A stretch of 64,000 nucleotides of DNA from JAHBNG01 sp039028975 (lineage in GTDB: Bacteria; Chloroflexota; Anaerolineae; Caldilineales; Caldilineaceae). Made by a program: the position numbers and the translations under genes. The stretch covers positions 1-64,000 of the forward strand of contig JBCCHB010000018.1 in the NCBI GenBank assembly GCA_039028975.1. The letters run 5' to 3'. Below the pieces are notes generated by a model. The model made no database searches, was not told the origin of the DNA, and worked only from the letters and a program-made list of their open reading frames with translations. Positions 49,819 through 58,970 of this stretch are shown here, piece by piece (position 1 is the stretch's first letter; each line of letters begins with the position of its first letter).

Positions 49819-49940
49819 CATCCTTCCGTAGTGCGTCTCGATGAATGAATGTCTGCCCTGTAATAGTCAAGGATTCAGATGGATTATCAGCGCTTTTTCA
49901 GGCTCCGCGATGTATCCTTGTCGATGAAAACTACTGAATT

Positions 49941-50465
49941 TTAGCGTATATTCAGATAGACTTTCCATTCCGACGGCACATTTCCTGATGCCACGATATA
50001 AGTAGCTCTTGGCATTTTGGGTTCCCATTTCAGCGCCATGCCAGCTTCATGGGGTGTTCGCCCACCCTTTCTTTGGTTACAAGCAAAGCAGGCACAAGCT
50101 GTATTGCCCCAGGTGTTCTTTCCACCTCGGCTACGTGGAAGCAAATGGTCGATGGTGAAATCCTGTTTGCGCATCACACGCCCGTTGCCAGCCTCTCCAG
50201 GATGAATGCCACAGTAGATACAGCAGTAGCCATCGCGACCCAAGACACCTCGTCGACTCCAACCAGCCCCTCGCCTTGGTACATTGATATATTGACGCAA
50301 TCGAATTACCGTCGGAATCTGGAAATTCTCTACAACACCCTGAATCTTGAAGGTCTCTTCTGTTACCGCCTCGACCCGCCCGCGCAACATTAGTGCAACC
50401 GCTCGTCGGATAGAAACAGTCGTCAATGGTTCATAGCTTGCATTAAGCAGTAGAATATCGCTCAT
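49941..50465 (-). CDS. HNH endonuclease family protein
   Basis: A 174-residue protein whose C-terminal half is an HNH nuclease domain with a structural zinc site: Cys82-x2-Cys85 and Cys126-x2-Cys129. The motif residues are His107 (TIDHLLPRSRGG), Asn121 (WGNTAC) and Asn130 (CNQRKGGRTP), a full set. The N-terminal half (LLNASYEPLTTVSIRRAVALMLRGR) is typical of a widespread chromosomal HNH group of unknown role, often found outside defence or intron contexts. Nothing nearby suggests restriction or homing. Start: ATG at 50465. Confidence 0.9.
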   Translation of the reverse strand: MSDILLLNASYEPLTTVSIRRAVALMLRGRVEAVTEETFKIQGVVENFQIPTVIRLRQYINVPRRGAGWSRRGVLGRDGYCCIYCGIHPGEAGNGRVMRKQDFTIDHLLPRSRGGKNTWGNTACACFACNQRKGGRTPHEAGMALKWEPKMPRATYIVASGNVPSEWKVYLNIR

Positions 50466-50637
50466 CTAAACACTTCCACTAGTTCGCTTCTCTATTTAAA
50501 CCTGCACTCTTCACCTACGTAAGCAATGACTCCCATTCTACATATAGTATACTGCAACCTTATTCTACACTATATAAGTGTCATTACCAATCCCATGAAG
50601 ACGAGTCTATCGTACCATGAACCATAGGCCCTGTCAA

Positions 50638-50678
50638 CACACAAAAACACAAAAGTGCACAATTTGTGTTTTTGTGTG
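50638..50678. repeat. 16-bp-arm inverted repeat
   Basis: CACACAAAAACACAAA and its exact complement TTTGTGTTTTTGTGTG, loop nine bases. A strong hairpin on either strand; it lies upstream of both divergent genes, so it is not an obvious terminator for either. Confidence 0.7.
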
Positions 50679-50746
50679 CATTCGTGCGTTCGTTAAGTTC
50701 CACGATTTCTGGCCGATTAATCATAAGACGTGTACACTATGCAGGT

Positions 50747-50858
50747 TATAGTCCGCCAGAAAAATGTTGTTCCGGTTTTTATCTTGCGAGCCTGATATGT
50801 TCTCAAAGGGTAAGACAATCCTGTGAGAACGGGAACGAGCTTTACTTGGCCATCTGTA
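50747..50858 (-). repeat. element B copy 7 (112 bp, one inner module)
   Basis: Starts TATAGTCCGCCAGAAAAA and ends CTTTACTTGGCCATCTGTA. One inner module, CCTGTGAGAACGGGAAC. Ends 52 bp before the C39-peptidase start codon. Confidence 0.75.
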
Positions 50859-50909
50859 ATGTGAACGTCCATATTGACGTGAGATGTAGTCGTTCTGTGT
50901 GGTAGGTTG

Positions 50910-52433
50910 ATGAATCTACGAAAAAACCTCCGTAATCTCTCTTTGTCTCTGGCCGCGCTGGTAGGCATCACAGCTGTGATTGTTGGTATGCTCTTGGCTT
51001 CGGGTTCAACCTTGCCAAAAAGGGTGTTCGATCGGATCGAGCGAGAAATCACGGCTCGTCAGCCTCGTCCTCAGTTTCTTCCAACCCCTCTGCCTATTTC
51101 TGACTTGCCGATCAATGACAATTTATCGGCTCATGGTGGCGCTAACGATGCACTAGCAAAAGACAGTCTGGGGATTCTGGCTGCCCAACCAGCAGCCACC
51201 CTTCCGATAGATACCGCTCAGATAGATACTCCTACCTCCAATCCGCAGATTAGCTTAACTGCAAACATCTCTGAATCGATTGCTACGAATCCCGTCGTCG
51301 AATCGCCTACGCCACCGACGGTTGCGGAGCTTCAATCGACCACTTCGGCGATTTTTGCTACGTCTACACCTATACGGATCCCGACAGCGATATCATCACA
51401 CCCATCTACACCGATACCATCACCTACGTCCACGCTGGTACCTTTGCCAACACCTTCACCAACCCAAGCTTATCTTCCTGCTAAGCCAGCCATTGAACTC
51501 ACGGGGTTAATCCATCAATGGCAGACCTGGAACAATTGTGGCCCGGCTACACTTTCTATAAACCTAAGCTTTTTTGGCAGTACACTTGATCAGGCTGACG
51601 TGGCTGCTGTTCTGCGTCAATATGAAGATGACAAGAATGTAAATCCAGCTGAAATGGTTGCTTTTGCTCGCTCTCAAGGCTACGAAGCGCATATGCGAAT
51701 CAATGGCTCCAGCCAACTCATTAAGACGCTATTAACCAACCAAATCCCCGTATTGATAGAGACTTGGCTTGAAGAGGAACCGAATGATGGAATGGGTCAC
51801 TATCGGCTCTTAACCGGATATAACGACATCGAGCAAAATTGGATTGCCTATGATTCGTACGTCAGTCATGATTTGATTGCCCCAGATGGACCCTACCAAG
51901 GGGTACGCCTTGATTATGCTGAAACAGACGCACTTTGGCATGTCTTCAATCGCACCTATCTGCTTATCGTTCCCCCTGACAAACTTACCATGGTCGAAGA
52001 CATTTTGGGCGAAGAGTGGGAAACTAAGAAGATGTGGCAAGAGGCTCTACGCGCGAACCAAGTTGCCATAACGCAAAACTCCAATGACCCATACGCCTGG
52101 TTCAACCTGGGGAGCAGCCTAACCGAAGTTGGAGAGTATGGACAAGCTACCCAAGCATATGATCAGGCTCGCCGGTTGGGTTTACCTTGGCGTATGCTTT
52201 GGTATCAATTTGGTCCATTTAAAGCGTATTACCAAGTAAAACGATACGACGAAGTGCTAGCTTTGGCCTATGCAACCTTGGCTACAACAGATAGTATCGA
52301 AGAGATCCATTATTGGAAGGGCAAAGCACTTGCCGCTACGGGCAATCCCCAAAGCGCTGAGGAGGCATGGCAAGAAGCCATCAAGTTGAATCCTAACTAC
52401 CAAGATGCCATGGACGCTCTGGCCGGAAGGTAA
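50910..52433 (+). CDS. membrane-anchored C39-like peptidase with TPR repeats
   Basis: A 507-residue protein with an N-terminal membrane anchor (about 10-31, LSLSLAALVGITAVIVGMLL), an extracytoplasmic Pro/Thr/Ser-rich linker (35-190, PSTPIPSPTSTLVPLPTPSP), a papain-like C39 domain (about 195-350) and TPR repeats to the end. The catalytic Cys is in NNCGPATLS (residue about 210), the His in GMGHYRLLTGY (about 297) and the Asp in IAYDSYV (about 315). TPR units such as YAWFNLGSSLTEVGEYGQAT and WKGKALAATGNPQSAEEAWQ follow. It may process or bind surface peptides. Start: the ATG at 50910; a TTG lies one codon earlier. murJ begins 105 bp downstream. Confidence 0.85.
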   Translation: MNLRKNLRNLSLSLAALVGITAVIVGMLLASGSTLPKRVFDRIEREITARQPRPQFLPTPLPISDLPINDNLSAHGGANDALAKDSLGILAAQPAATLPIDTAQIDTPTSNPQISLTANISESIATNPVVESPTPPTVAELQSTTSAIFATSTPIRIPTAISSHPSTPIPSPTSTLVPLPTPSPTQAYLPAKPAIELTGLIHQWQTWNNCGPATLSINLSFFGSTLDQADVAAVLRQYEDDKNVNPAEMVAFARSQGYEAHMRINGSSQLIKTLLTNQIPVLIETWLEEEPNDGMGHYRLLTGYNDIEQNWIAYDSYVSHDLIAPDGPYQGVRLDYAETDALWHVFNRTYLLIVPPDKLTMVEDILGEEWETKKMWQEALRANQVAITQNSNDPYAWFNLGSSLTEVGEYGQATQAYDQARRLGLPWRMLWYQFGPFKAYYQVKRYDEVLALAYATLATTDSIEEIHYWKGKALAATGNPQSAEEAWQEAIKLNPNYQDAMDALAGR

Positions 52434-52538
52434 GCTAAAGCCAATAGGTTCTGGCAGAATTGCAAATCGTGAATGAAGGTACTGGTGCAGCCAACCCACC
52501 ATTAAGAATTCATCATACAGAGCCTCTCAATAAATCAT

Positions 52539-54095
52539 ATGTCCCAACAGCGACACATTCTCTTCAATGCCGCCATGGTCGCCGCAGCCTTTTTGCTTGC
52601 TGCGGGTCTTGGATTGGTACGCAATGTCATCATTGCCCAAACCTTCGGTCTGGATGCCGAGTTAGATGCTTTTTATGCAGCTTTTAAGCTACCGGATCTC
52701 TTCTTTACCATCGTTGCCGGTGGCGCACTGGCAACGGCCTTTATCCCCATATTTGCCGAATATTTGGCTGAAGAGGATCTCAATGGTGGCTGGTACCTTG
52801 CCAGTGCGGTCACCAACTGGGTAGTCATTTCCGTGAGCGTGCTGTCACTGCTGGCTATGCTCACTGCTCCCTGGTTGGTGGGCACCCTGATCGCCCCCGG
52901 CTTTACTGCCCCTCAACAGGCTGAGACAGCGTCGTTGATGCGCATTGTTCTGCTCTCTACCCTCTTCTTTGGCATCAGCGCCGTCCAAAGTAGCGTTCTT
53001 CATGGCTTCAAGCACTTTCTCCTGCCCGCACTGGCACCGATTCTCTATCCAGTTGGCGTCATTATCGGAGCCATCTGGTTGACCCCCGCAATGGGTACAG
53101 CAGGGTTGGCATGGGGAGCCGTCCTTGGTTCCTTCTTGCATCTGACCGTCAAAGTACCCATGTTGTTTCGATATGGTTTTCGCTGGTGGCCTACGTTAGG
53201 AGTCAATTCAACGGCATTACGCCGGGTTTTGGTGCTGATGGGACCGCGCGTGCTGGATTTGGCCGTCTTTCACTTAGGGTTGGTAGCAAGCACCAACCTA
53301 GCGTCTCGTTTAGGCGAAGGAAGTGTGGCGGCACTAGAGTGGGGATGGGAATTCATGCAGTTGCCAGAGACGGTGATTGGAACCGCTTTTGGGCTAGTGA
53401 TCTTCCCTACTTTGGCTGAATTGGCCGCTCAAAGGGATCAAGAGGCGCTTCGTAACACTTTGGGGAATGCATTGCGACTGTTGCTTGCCCTGACTGTTCC
53501 AGCGGCCTGTGGCCTGATTCTGTTGGGGCTGCCGATTGTGCAGCTCGTCTATCAGCGTGGTCAATTTGATAGTGCCGCCGGACTGGCCGTCTATCAAGCG
53601 CTACAATTCTTCGCTCTAGGGTTGGTTGGACACGTTTGTCTGGAGGTTGTTGCCCGTCTCTTTTTTGCCCAAAAAGATACAATCACCCCACTGCTGGTTG
53701 CCATGGGCGCAGGGGTATTACAGGTTATCCTCGGCCTAGTGTTGATGACCTTTTTGGCCCATGGCGGCTTAGCCTTGGCCAATTCCCTGGCCATTACCAT
53801 AGAGGTACTGATTTTACTGGTCATTCTGCATCGACGTTTAGGCGGAATCCAGGCTCGTCAAACAGCCTCTTTTCTACTTCGAGTTGCAGGGGCATCTGCC
53901 CTCATGTGTTTGGTTGTTGAAACTGTCAATCGTGGGGCAAGCGGATTAGGAATACCCACTCTGTGGACAGTAGGGCTGGCTATTGTGGCTGGCGGAGTGT
54001 CTTACGCTAGCGCAGGATTAGTCTTCAACGTGTGGCGGATAGATGACTTGGTCAGTCTTTTGGGTTTTCGGGTTTCTAATGGACAACGCAAATAG
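52539..54095 (+). CDS. murJ: lipid II flippase MurJ
   Basis: A 518-residue polytopic MOP-superfamily transporter with about 14 hydrophobic segments, which moves lipid II across the cytoplasmic membrane for peptidoglycan synthesis. Landmarks: GLGLVRNVIIAQTFGLDAELDAFYAAF is split here as LGLVRNVIIAQTFG near residue 24 and AELDAFYAAFKLPD near 41, then GGALATAFIPIFAEYL near 60. The central SRLGEGSVAALEWGWEFMQLPETVIGTAFG is seen as LASRLGEGSVAAL near 250 and PETVIGTAFGLVIFPTLAEL near 270. Later come VYQRGQFDSAAG near 338 and LARLFFAQKDTITP-like near 368. O-antigen flippases are related, but this matches MurJ best. Part of an envelope-biogenesis block. Confidence 0.93.
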   Translation: MSQQRHILFNAAMVAAAFLLAAGLGLVRNVIIAQTFGLDAELDAFYAAFKLPDLFFTIVAGGALATAFIPIFAEYLAEEDLNGGWYLASAVTNWVVISVSVLSLLAMLTAPWLVGTLIAPGFTAPQQAETASLMRIVLLSTLFFGISAVQSSVLHGFKHFLLPALAPILYPVGVIIGAIWLTPAMGTAGLAWGAVLGSFLHLTVKVPMLFRYGFRWWPTLGVNSTALRRVLVLMGPRVLDLAVFHLGLVASTNLASRLGEGSVAALEWGWEFMQLPETVIGTAFGLVIFPTLAELAAQRDQEALRNTLGNALRLLLALTVPAACGLILLGLPIVQLVYQRGQFDSAAGLAVYQALQFFALGLVGHVCLEVVARLFFAQKDTITPLLVAMGAGVLQVILGLVLMTFLAHGGLALANSLAITIEVLILLVILHRRLGGIQARQTASFLLRVAGASALMCLVVETVNRGASGLGIPTLWTVGLAIVAGGVSYASAGLVFNVWRIDDLVSLLGFRVSNGQRK

Positions 54096-54401
54096 AGCCT
54101 GAACAAACGAGGAGGTAGCCTTCTTTAAGGCGGTCGCAATGGCGTGAGAGAATGCCCCCTCCACATTGTCTAACTTTTATGTGCCATGTCTATAAGTAGG
54201 CTGATCATATAGATGGCCAGAAAAAGCTTTTCCTCGCGAACTTGGTGCTCGCCTCCCTTATTGGACTTTCCCGGAGTAGATTTGGAAAAGAATCAGGACA
54301 AGACTTTCTACCTGGCTATGTAGGCTTGGGATTGTTGGAAATTATTAAGGTTTCTTGAACTTTTGTGAATTTCCTCTTATCTATTATAATTTCGCTCACG
54401 C
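54096..54401. other. 306-bp spacer with element B
   Basis: Contains element B copy 8 and little else; no gene. An AT-rich TATTATAAT just before the glycosyltransferase start at 54402 could be a -10 box, with no clear -35. The transcript start and a ribosome site are not obvious, so that gene may be leaderless. Confidence 0.5.
54208..54322 (+). repeat. element B copy 8 (115 bp, one inner module)
   Basis: TATAGATGGCCAGAAAAAGC at the left and CTACCTGGCTATGTA at the right; one diverged inner module (TCGCGAACTTGGTGC) precedes the core. Confidence 0.75.
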
Positions 54402-55508
54402 ATGAAAGTCGTCATGGTTAGCAAGGCTCTCGTCGTGGGAGCCTATCAACGTAAAGCAGAGGAGATTGCTCGGTTAGGCGTAAACCTGACTGTGCTTATT
54501 CCCACATCATGGAAAGACAGGCGCGGTCAGCAAGTGGCCGAGCGCCTGCATACGGTCGGATATTCATTGCAGATAGTCCCCATCTGCCTTAATGGGCAAT
54601 ATCATCTTCATTTCTACCCAACACTGCGCCGTGAGTTAGCCCAAATTCGACCTGATATTCTACATATGGACGAAGAACCATACAATTTGGCGACCTGGCA
54701 AGCTCTGGGTGTGGCAGAATCTTTGGGAATTCGTACGCTCTTTTTCACTTGGCAGAATTTGAATCGCCTATACCCACCCCCCTTCCGATGGATTGAAAAG
54801 CATAATTACCAAAGAGCCGCCCGTGCGTTAGCAGGCAACCAAGAGGCTTGTTCTGTTCTACGACAAAAAGGGTATCGTAGAGCTGTTGAGGTGATCCCTC
54901 AATTTGGTGTCGATCCCAGCCTGTTTTTTCCGGTTATGAACAGTAGGCAATGGGAGAACGGACCACTTCGTATTGGGTATGCCGGGGGGCTTTTACCCGA
55001 AAAAGGACTTATGGATTTGCTGCGCGCCTGTGCCGCATTAAGGGGAAATTGGACGCTAAGCATAGTTGGTGAAGGCAGCGAGAAAGCCTCCTTACAAGCA
55101 TTCATTCATGAGAAAGGCCTGTCGGAAAAGGTGACGATTGCTCCCCGACGGTCCAGTGGCTCTATGCCGGAGTACTATCAGACCTTGGACGTATTGGTTT
55201 TGCCAAGTCGTACCCAGTCAAATTGGAAAGAGCAGTTTGGCCGAGTTCTAATCGAGGCTATGGCTTGCCAAGTTGCAGTAGTCGGTAGCACTTGCGGTGA
55301 AATTCCGAACGTGATTCATCAGAGCGGATTGGTCTATGATGAGGGGCAGTGGAGCGAATTGGCTCAATGTCTTCAACAGCTTATGGATAATCCAACCCAA
55401 AGAGAGGTGTTAGCCAAATCGGGACGTCGTCGTATCCTAGAAAACTTTACCATGAGTCGGGTCGCCCAAAATACGGTGGATGTCTATCGCACGATGATGA
55501 GGTCGTAG
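54402..55508 (+). CDS. glycosyltransferase family 4 protein
   Basis: A 368-residue GT-B-fold retaining glycosyltransferase. The N-terminal acceptor domain runs to about residue 180, with a hinge at GVDPSLFFPV. The C-terminal nucleotide-sugar domain shows IGYAGGLLPEKGLMDLLRA near 188, SIVGEGSEKASLQ near 220, PEYYQTLDVLVLPSRTQ near 255 and the E-x7-E motif GRVLIEAMACQVAVVGS near 282. This is the GT4 pattern. The donor and acceptor are unknown. It follows murJ and precedes a GT4-WcaJ fusion, so polysaccharide or glycan synthesis is likely. A terminator-like hairpin (repeat D) follows. Confidence 0.9.
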   Translation: MKVVMVSKALVVGAYQRKAEEIARLGVNLTVLIPTSWKDRRGQQVAERLHTVGYSLQIVPICLNGQYHLHFYPTLRRELAQIRPDILHMDEEPYNLATWQALGVAESLGIRTLFFTWQNLNRLYPPPFRWIEKHNYQRAARALAGNQEACSVLRQKGYRRAVEVIPQFGVDPSLFFPVMNSRQWENGPLRIGYAGGLLPEKGLMDLLRACAALRGNWTLSIVGEGSEKASLQAFIHEKGLSEKVTIAPRRSSGSMPEYYQTLDVLVLPSRTQSNWKEQFGRVLIEAMACQVAVVGSTCGEIPNVIHQSGLVYDEGQWSELAQCLQQLMDNPTQREVLAKSGRRRILENFTMSRVAQNTVDVYRTMMRS

Positions 55509-55593
55509 ACTTAAGCTCTGGATTAGAATCAGCAGATCACTTTGCTGTAAGTGAACGCTGAACTATGGACTGCCCTAAAAATAACAAGGATGA

Positions 55594-55650
55594 AAAGATT
55601 AGAAAGATAAACATCTGCGAAATCTTCTAACCTTTGTTCGATTTTTTATC
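55594..55650 (+). terminator. repeat D copy 2, hairpin terminator
   Basis: AAAGATTAGAAAGAT (55594-55608) with ATCTTCTAACCTTT (55622-55635), followed by GTTCGATTTTTTA. It has the same order and wording as copy 1 at 49766, and a better U-tract. Confidence 0.75.
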
Positions 55651-55777
55651 TCTCGTGGTGCAGCCCGTTACATGTTTAATTGTTGAGAATAGAATTCTCT
55701 TCATGAAATGGGTGTCTGTCATCAAGGCCCATTTGCAGTATACCTACCTACCCAATAATTGAAAGAAGCGGCTGTTT

Positions 55778-58627
55778 GTGACAACCATGCTAAAGGCCAG
55801 TGCAATGACGGAAAGACGTCCGCTCGTAGGCCGTTCATCGAATCATATCTTACTCAACGCCCAGCTTTTGAGTACGGACAAAAGCTATCGTAGCGCCGGC
55901 GTTAGCCAATATAGTCAAAGTGTTTTAAAGCAATTGGGGCAACTATCTAGCGGTAGCAGCCCTCAAGCTTACCGATTTTCTGCATTTACCAGCGCCCAAG
56001 ATTTTCACACGGCTGGCATAGAAATCTACGTTGATGATATGCTACCTTTTCGCCAGGGTGTTCAGACCCCTCTGGAGCGGATTCTTTGGGAGCAGGTTCG
56101 TCTGCCCCAGCACGCGCTCGATCTTCAAGCCGATATGATCCACGGCTTGGTCAATGTGTTACCGTTAAGGAGTAAGATTCCTGGCATCGTAACCATTCAT
56201 GATCTGAGTTTTCTTCGGCTGCCCAACTTATTTCCATGGACCAAGCAAAAGTATCTGACCTATCTTTGTGGTCAAAGCGCCCACAATGCCGAGCAGATTA
56301 TTGCCGTGAGCCAGCAGACTGCCGATGATTTGATGCACTTCTTCGACATTCCTGCTCAGAAAATTCACGTCGTTTACAATGGCGTTGCTGAACAGTTTCA
56401 CCCCGTTAGCCTGAACGAACAAGAGGCATTTCGCGAACAAAAAGGATTGCCTCCCCGCTTCATACTCTATCTAGGGACTTTGGAGCCGCGTAAAAATTTG
56501 GAGCTGCTTGTTCAGTCCTTTGCCCAGTGGAAGACGAGTTGCCCCCACGAGAGTGAAGATGTAAAGCTCGTTGTTGCTGGTGGCAAGGGTTGGTTCTTCG
56601 ATGAGATCTTTGCGGCCGTCAAAGAGCTAAGTCTAGAAGAAGATGTACTCTTTCCAGGGTATATTCCCGCAAAGGAGTTACCAGGTTGGTATAGCGCGGC
56701 CGAACTTTTTGTCTATCCCAGTCGTTTCGAGGGCTTTGGTTTGCCTGTGCTTGAAGCCATGGCCTGTGGTGTGCCTGTCTTATGCAGCGACACAGGCAGT
56801 TTGGTAGAACTTGTACAAGATACGGCCTTTACAGTCCCAGCCAATGATGTGGATGGGTTAACGGCTGGTCTCTGTGAACTCATGGCCAATCCCGGCCTTT
56901 GTGAAGATTTGCGGCAGCGCGGGTTGGCCCGCTCCTCTCTTTTTTCTTGGGAACATACGGTCCAACAGACTGTGACCGTCTATGATCTCGTTCAACAGGA
57001 GGTTTCTAGCGTCACAGCTTCTGACCTTGTCGCGTTTGAGACAAATGGGGCCGCTTCCTCAAGTATGTTGCCTATAGACAAGGGGAATATAGATATAGAT
57101 GGTGGCCTGAGTGTTGTTAAACAAGTGACGCCTCAGCACAAGAACGTCAATAAAAGTAGCACACCAGCACCCCCCTCCAAGAGCCGGTTTGCCCACACAA
57201 TTGAACAAATCGAACCAAAATGGTGGCCCTCTTTGCTCGTCTTGTCCGATGTAGTGCTCACCTTTATTACTTGCATTATTGCTTACTGGGTGCGCTATAA
57301 TTTGCAGTGGTTTCGGGCTGTTGATCCGGCCTTTGAAATTTCTTTTACAACCTTTTTACCGGTTGCTCTGACGTTGATCTGTATTTTGCCTATCGCGTTT
57401 TGGTTCTCCAATGTCTACCCTTATAAGCGCTCCAAAAGCCTCTTTGAGGAGATCTATGCCATTGGGACCGCCACCACAGCCAGTGTTGTCATTGTTATTT
57501 CGATTAGTCTCATCTTTAGCCCCCAGCTCAATAGCCGCCTGATCTTTCTCTATATTGTTGTGCTCAACATGATCATTTTGGGGTTGAGCCGCTTCACCAT
57601 TGCTCAGACCTTGATTCACTTACGCAAATATCAGATTGGTGTCGAGCGAGTGCTAATCGTTGGGCTGGGCCAGGTCGGACGTATGGTTATGCGGACCATT
57701 GTCGCACTACCCAAGTTGGGTTACCTATTGGTTGGTTTTTTGGACGATGATCCCAAAGCAGGGAACACAGATATTGGCAATTTCAAGGCTCTAGGCAGCT
57801 CAATGAATCTGGAAAAAGCCCTTAAGATTCATGACGTCCAGCGGGTGATTATCTGCTTGCCTTGGCAAAGTCACCGAACCACCCAACGACTACTGCGCAT
57901 CTGCGAAAACGCCCAGGTCTCGGCTCAGGTGGTACCGGATCTATTCCAGTTTACCAAAAGCCAGATGGTTGTGGAAGAGCTCAACGGGATTCCGCTTATC
58001 AGCACTCGCAGCCTCTCCATTCAAGGATGGAATCTCTTTGTCAAGCGGGCCACAGATTTAGGTATGACTTTGGTGATAGGCACTCTGCTGTTGCCTCTTC
58101 TCGCCCTCATCGCCTTTGCTATAAGACTTGATTCAGCAGGCCCCATCTTTTATAGCCAGATTCGTATTGGCAAGAATGGGAAACCATTTCGTTGTTACAA
58201 GTTCCGCTCCATGATTCCTGGTGCTGATGAGATGGTTTCCAGTATGTCCGAACAGAATGAAGCCAGTGGTCCGCTCTTTAAGATACGGCATGACCCACGC
58301 CGCACGCGGGTCGGACGTTTCATACGCCGCTTTAGCTTGGATGAACTGCCACAGCTCTACAATGTCCTTTTGGGGCAGATGAGCTTAGTTGGGCCGCGCC
58401 CGAATCTACCTCAAGAAGTGGCCGAATATCAGGAATGGCACATCAAACGGCTGTCGGTTAGTCCAGGCATCACGGGTCTATGGCAGGTCAGTGGGCGCAG
58501 CGACTTAACCTTTGATGAGATGGTGCTGTTGGATATCTATTATGTGGAGAACTGGCACTTTTCCATGGAGATCAGTATTCTATTGAGGTCACTTCCAGCT
58601 ATCATTCGAGGAAGAGGTGCCTATTAA
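55778..58627 (+). CDS. GT4 glycosyltransferase fused to a polyprenyl glycosylphosphotransferase
   Basis: A 949-residue fusion. Residues about 20-410 are a GT4 glycosyltransferase: GVSQYSQSVLKQLG near 48, VTIHDLSFLRLPNLFPW near 133, LYLGTLEPRKNLELLVQSF near 232, and YPSRFEGFGLPVLEAMACGVP near 313, the last spanning the E-x7-E site. A linker follows (410-480). From about 488 comes a WcaJ-type initiating transferase: several membrane helices, a CoA-binding-3-like Rossmann region (VLIVGLGQVGRMVMRTI near 628) and the bacterial sugar transferase domain (KRATDLGMTLVIG near 752, PFRCYKFRSM near 805, LSVSPGITGLWQVSGRSDL near 894). The second half starts a glycan on undecaprenyl phosphate and the first may add the next sugar. 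Start GTG at 55778, or ATG at 55787. Confidence 0.92.
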   Translation: MTTMLKASAMTERRPLVGRSSNHILLNAQLLSTDKSYRSAGVSQYSQSVLKQLGQLSSGSSPQAYRFSAFTSAQDFHTAGIEIYVDDMLPFRQGVQTPLERILWEQVRLPQHALDLQADMIHGLVNVLPLRSKIPGIVTIHDLSFLRLPNLFPWTKQKYLTYLCGQSAHNAEQIIAVSQQTADDLMHFFDIPAQKIHVVYNGVAEQFHPVSLNEQEAFREQKGLPPRFILYLGTLEPRKNLELLVQSFAQWKTSCPHESEDVKLVVAGGKGWFFDEIFAAVKELSLEEDVLFPGYIPAKELPGWYSAAELFVYPSRFEGFGLPVLEAMACGVPVLCSDTGSLVELVQDTAFTVPANDVDGLTAGLCELMANPGLCEDLRQRGLARSSLFSWEHTVQQTVTVYDLVQQEVSSVTASDLVAFETNGAASSSMLPIDKGNIDIDGGLSVVKQVTPQHKNVNKSSTPAPPSKSRFAHTIEQIEPKWWPSLLVLSDVVLTFITCIIAYWVRYNLQWFRAVDPAFEISFTTFLPVALTLICILPIAFWFSNVYPYKRSKSLFEEIYAIGTATTASVVIVISISLIFSPQLNSRLIFLYIVVLNMIILGLSRFTIAQTLIHLRKYQIGVERVLIVGLGQVGRMVMRTIVALPKLGYLLVGFLDDDPKAGNTDIGNFKALGSSMNLEKALKIHDVQRVIICLPWQSHRTTQRLLRICENAQVSAQVVPDLFQFTKSQMVVEELNGIPLISTRSLSIQGWNLFVKRATDLGMTLVIGTLLLPLLALIAFAIRLDSAGPIFYSQIRIGKNGKPFRCYKFRSMIPGADEMVSSMSEQNEASGPLFKIRHDPRRTRVGRFIRRFSLDELPQLYNVLLGQMSLVGPRPNLPQEVAEYQEWHIKRLSVSPGITGLWQVSGRSDLTFDEMVLLDIYYVENWHFSMEISILLRSLPAIIRGRGAY

Positions 58628-58970
58628 TGGATGCCCAAATGAAATAAGGCTCGAGAGTTTAATAAACGAATGGAAGATCTCTCGGGTACTCGAGACGACA
58701 GACTCAAAGTTCTGGGCTTTATTTGATCTTGATTCCTAAATACCACCTTTACAACCAACGGTAACCGTCACCTCCAAACAGTTATCTCCCTTCAAAGATT
58801 TCACGGATTCTTTATCTTTGTACTCTTCAAATCTTTGTTTATTTACAGGGCAGATCGTAAAGGGAAGGACATCGACAAGGCCGACTTTGGACTGAGCGAC
58901 CAATCCCCGTCTTCACCGGGGCAAGCTGACTGCCGACTATTGATCATACCACTGAAGGAGAATCCAACCC
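58628..58970. other. 343-bp spacer, no gene recognised
   Basis: No gene. A small hairpin CCCCG-TCTTCAC-CGGGG near 58906-58922 resembles the inner modules of element B but lacks the element ends. The next gene has its ribosome site GAAGGAG near 58957. Confidence 0.45.

Larger units (their letters stand above)
50466..50909. other. 444-bp divergent spacer with long hairpin and element B
   Basis: No gene. It contains a 16-bp-arm hairpin (CACACAAAAACACAAA at 50638-50653/TTTGTGTTTTTGTGTG at 50663-50678) and element B copy 7. Promoters of the HNH and C39 genes must lie here. Confidence 0.5.
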
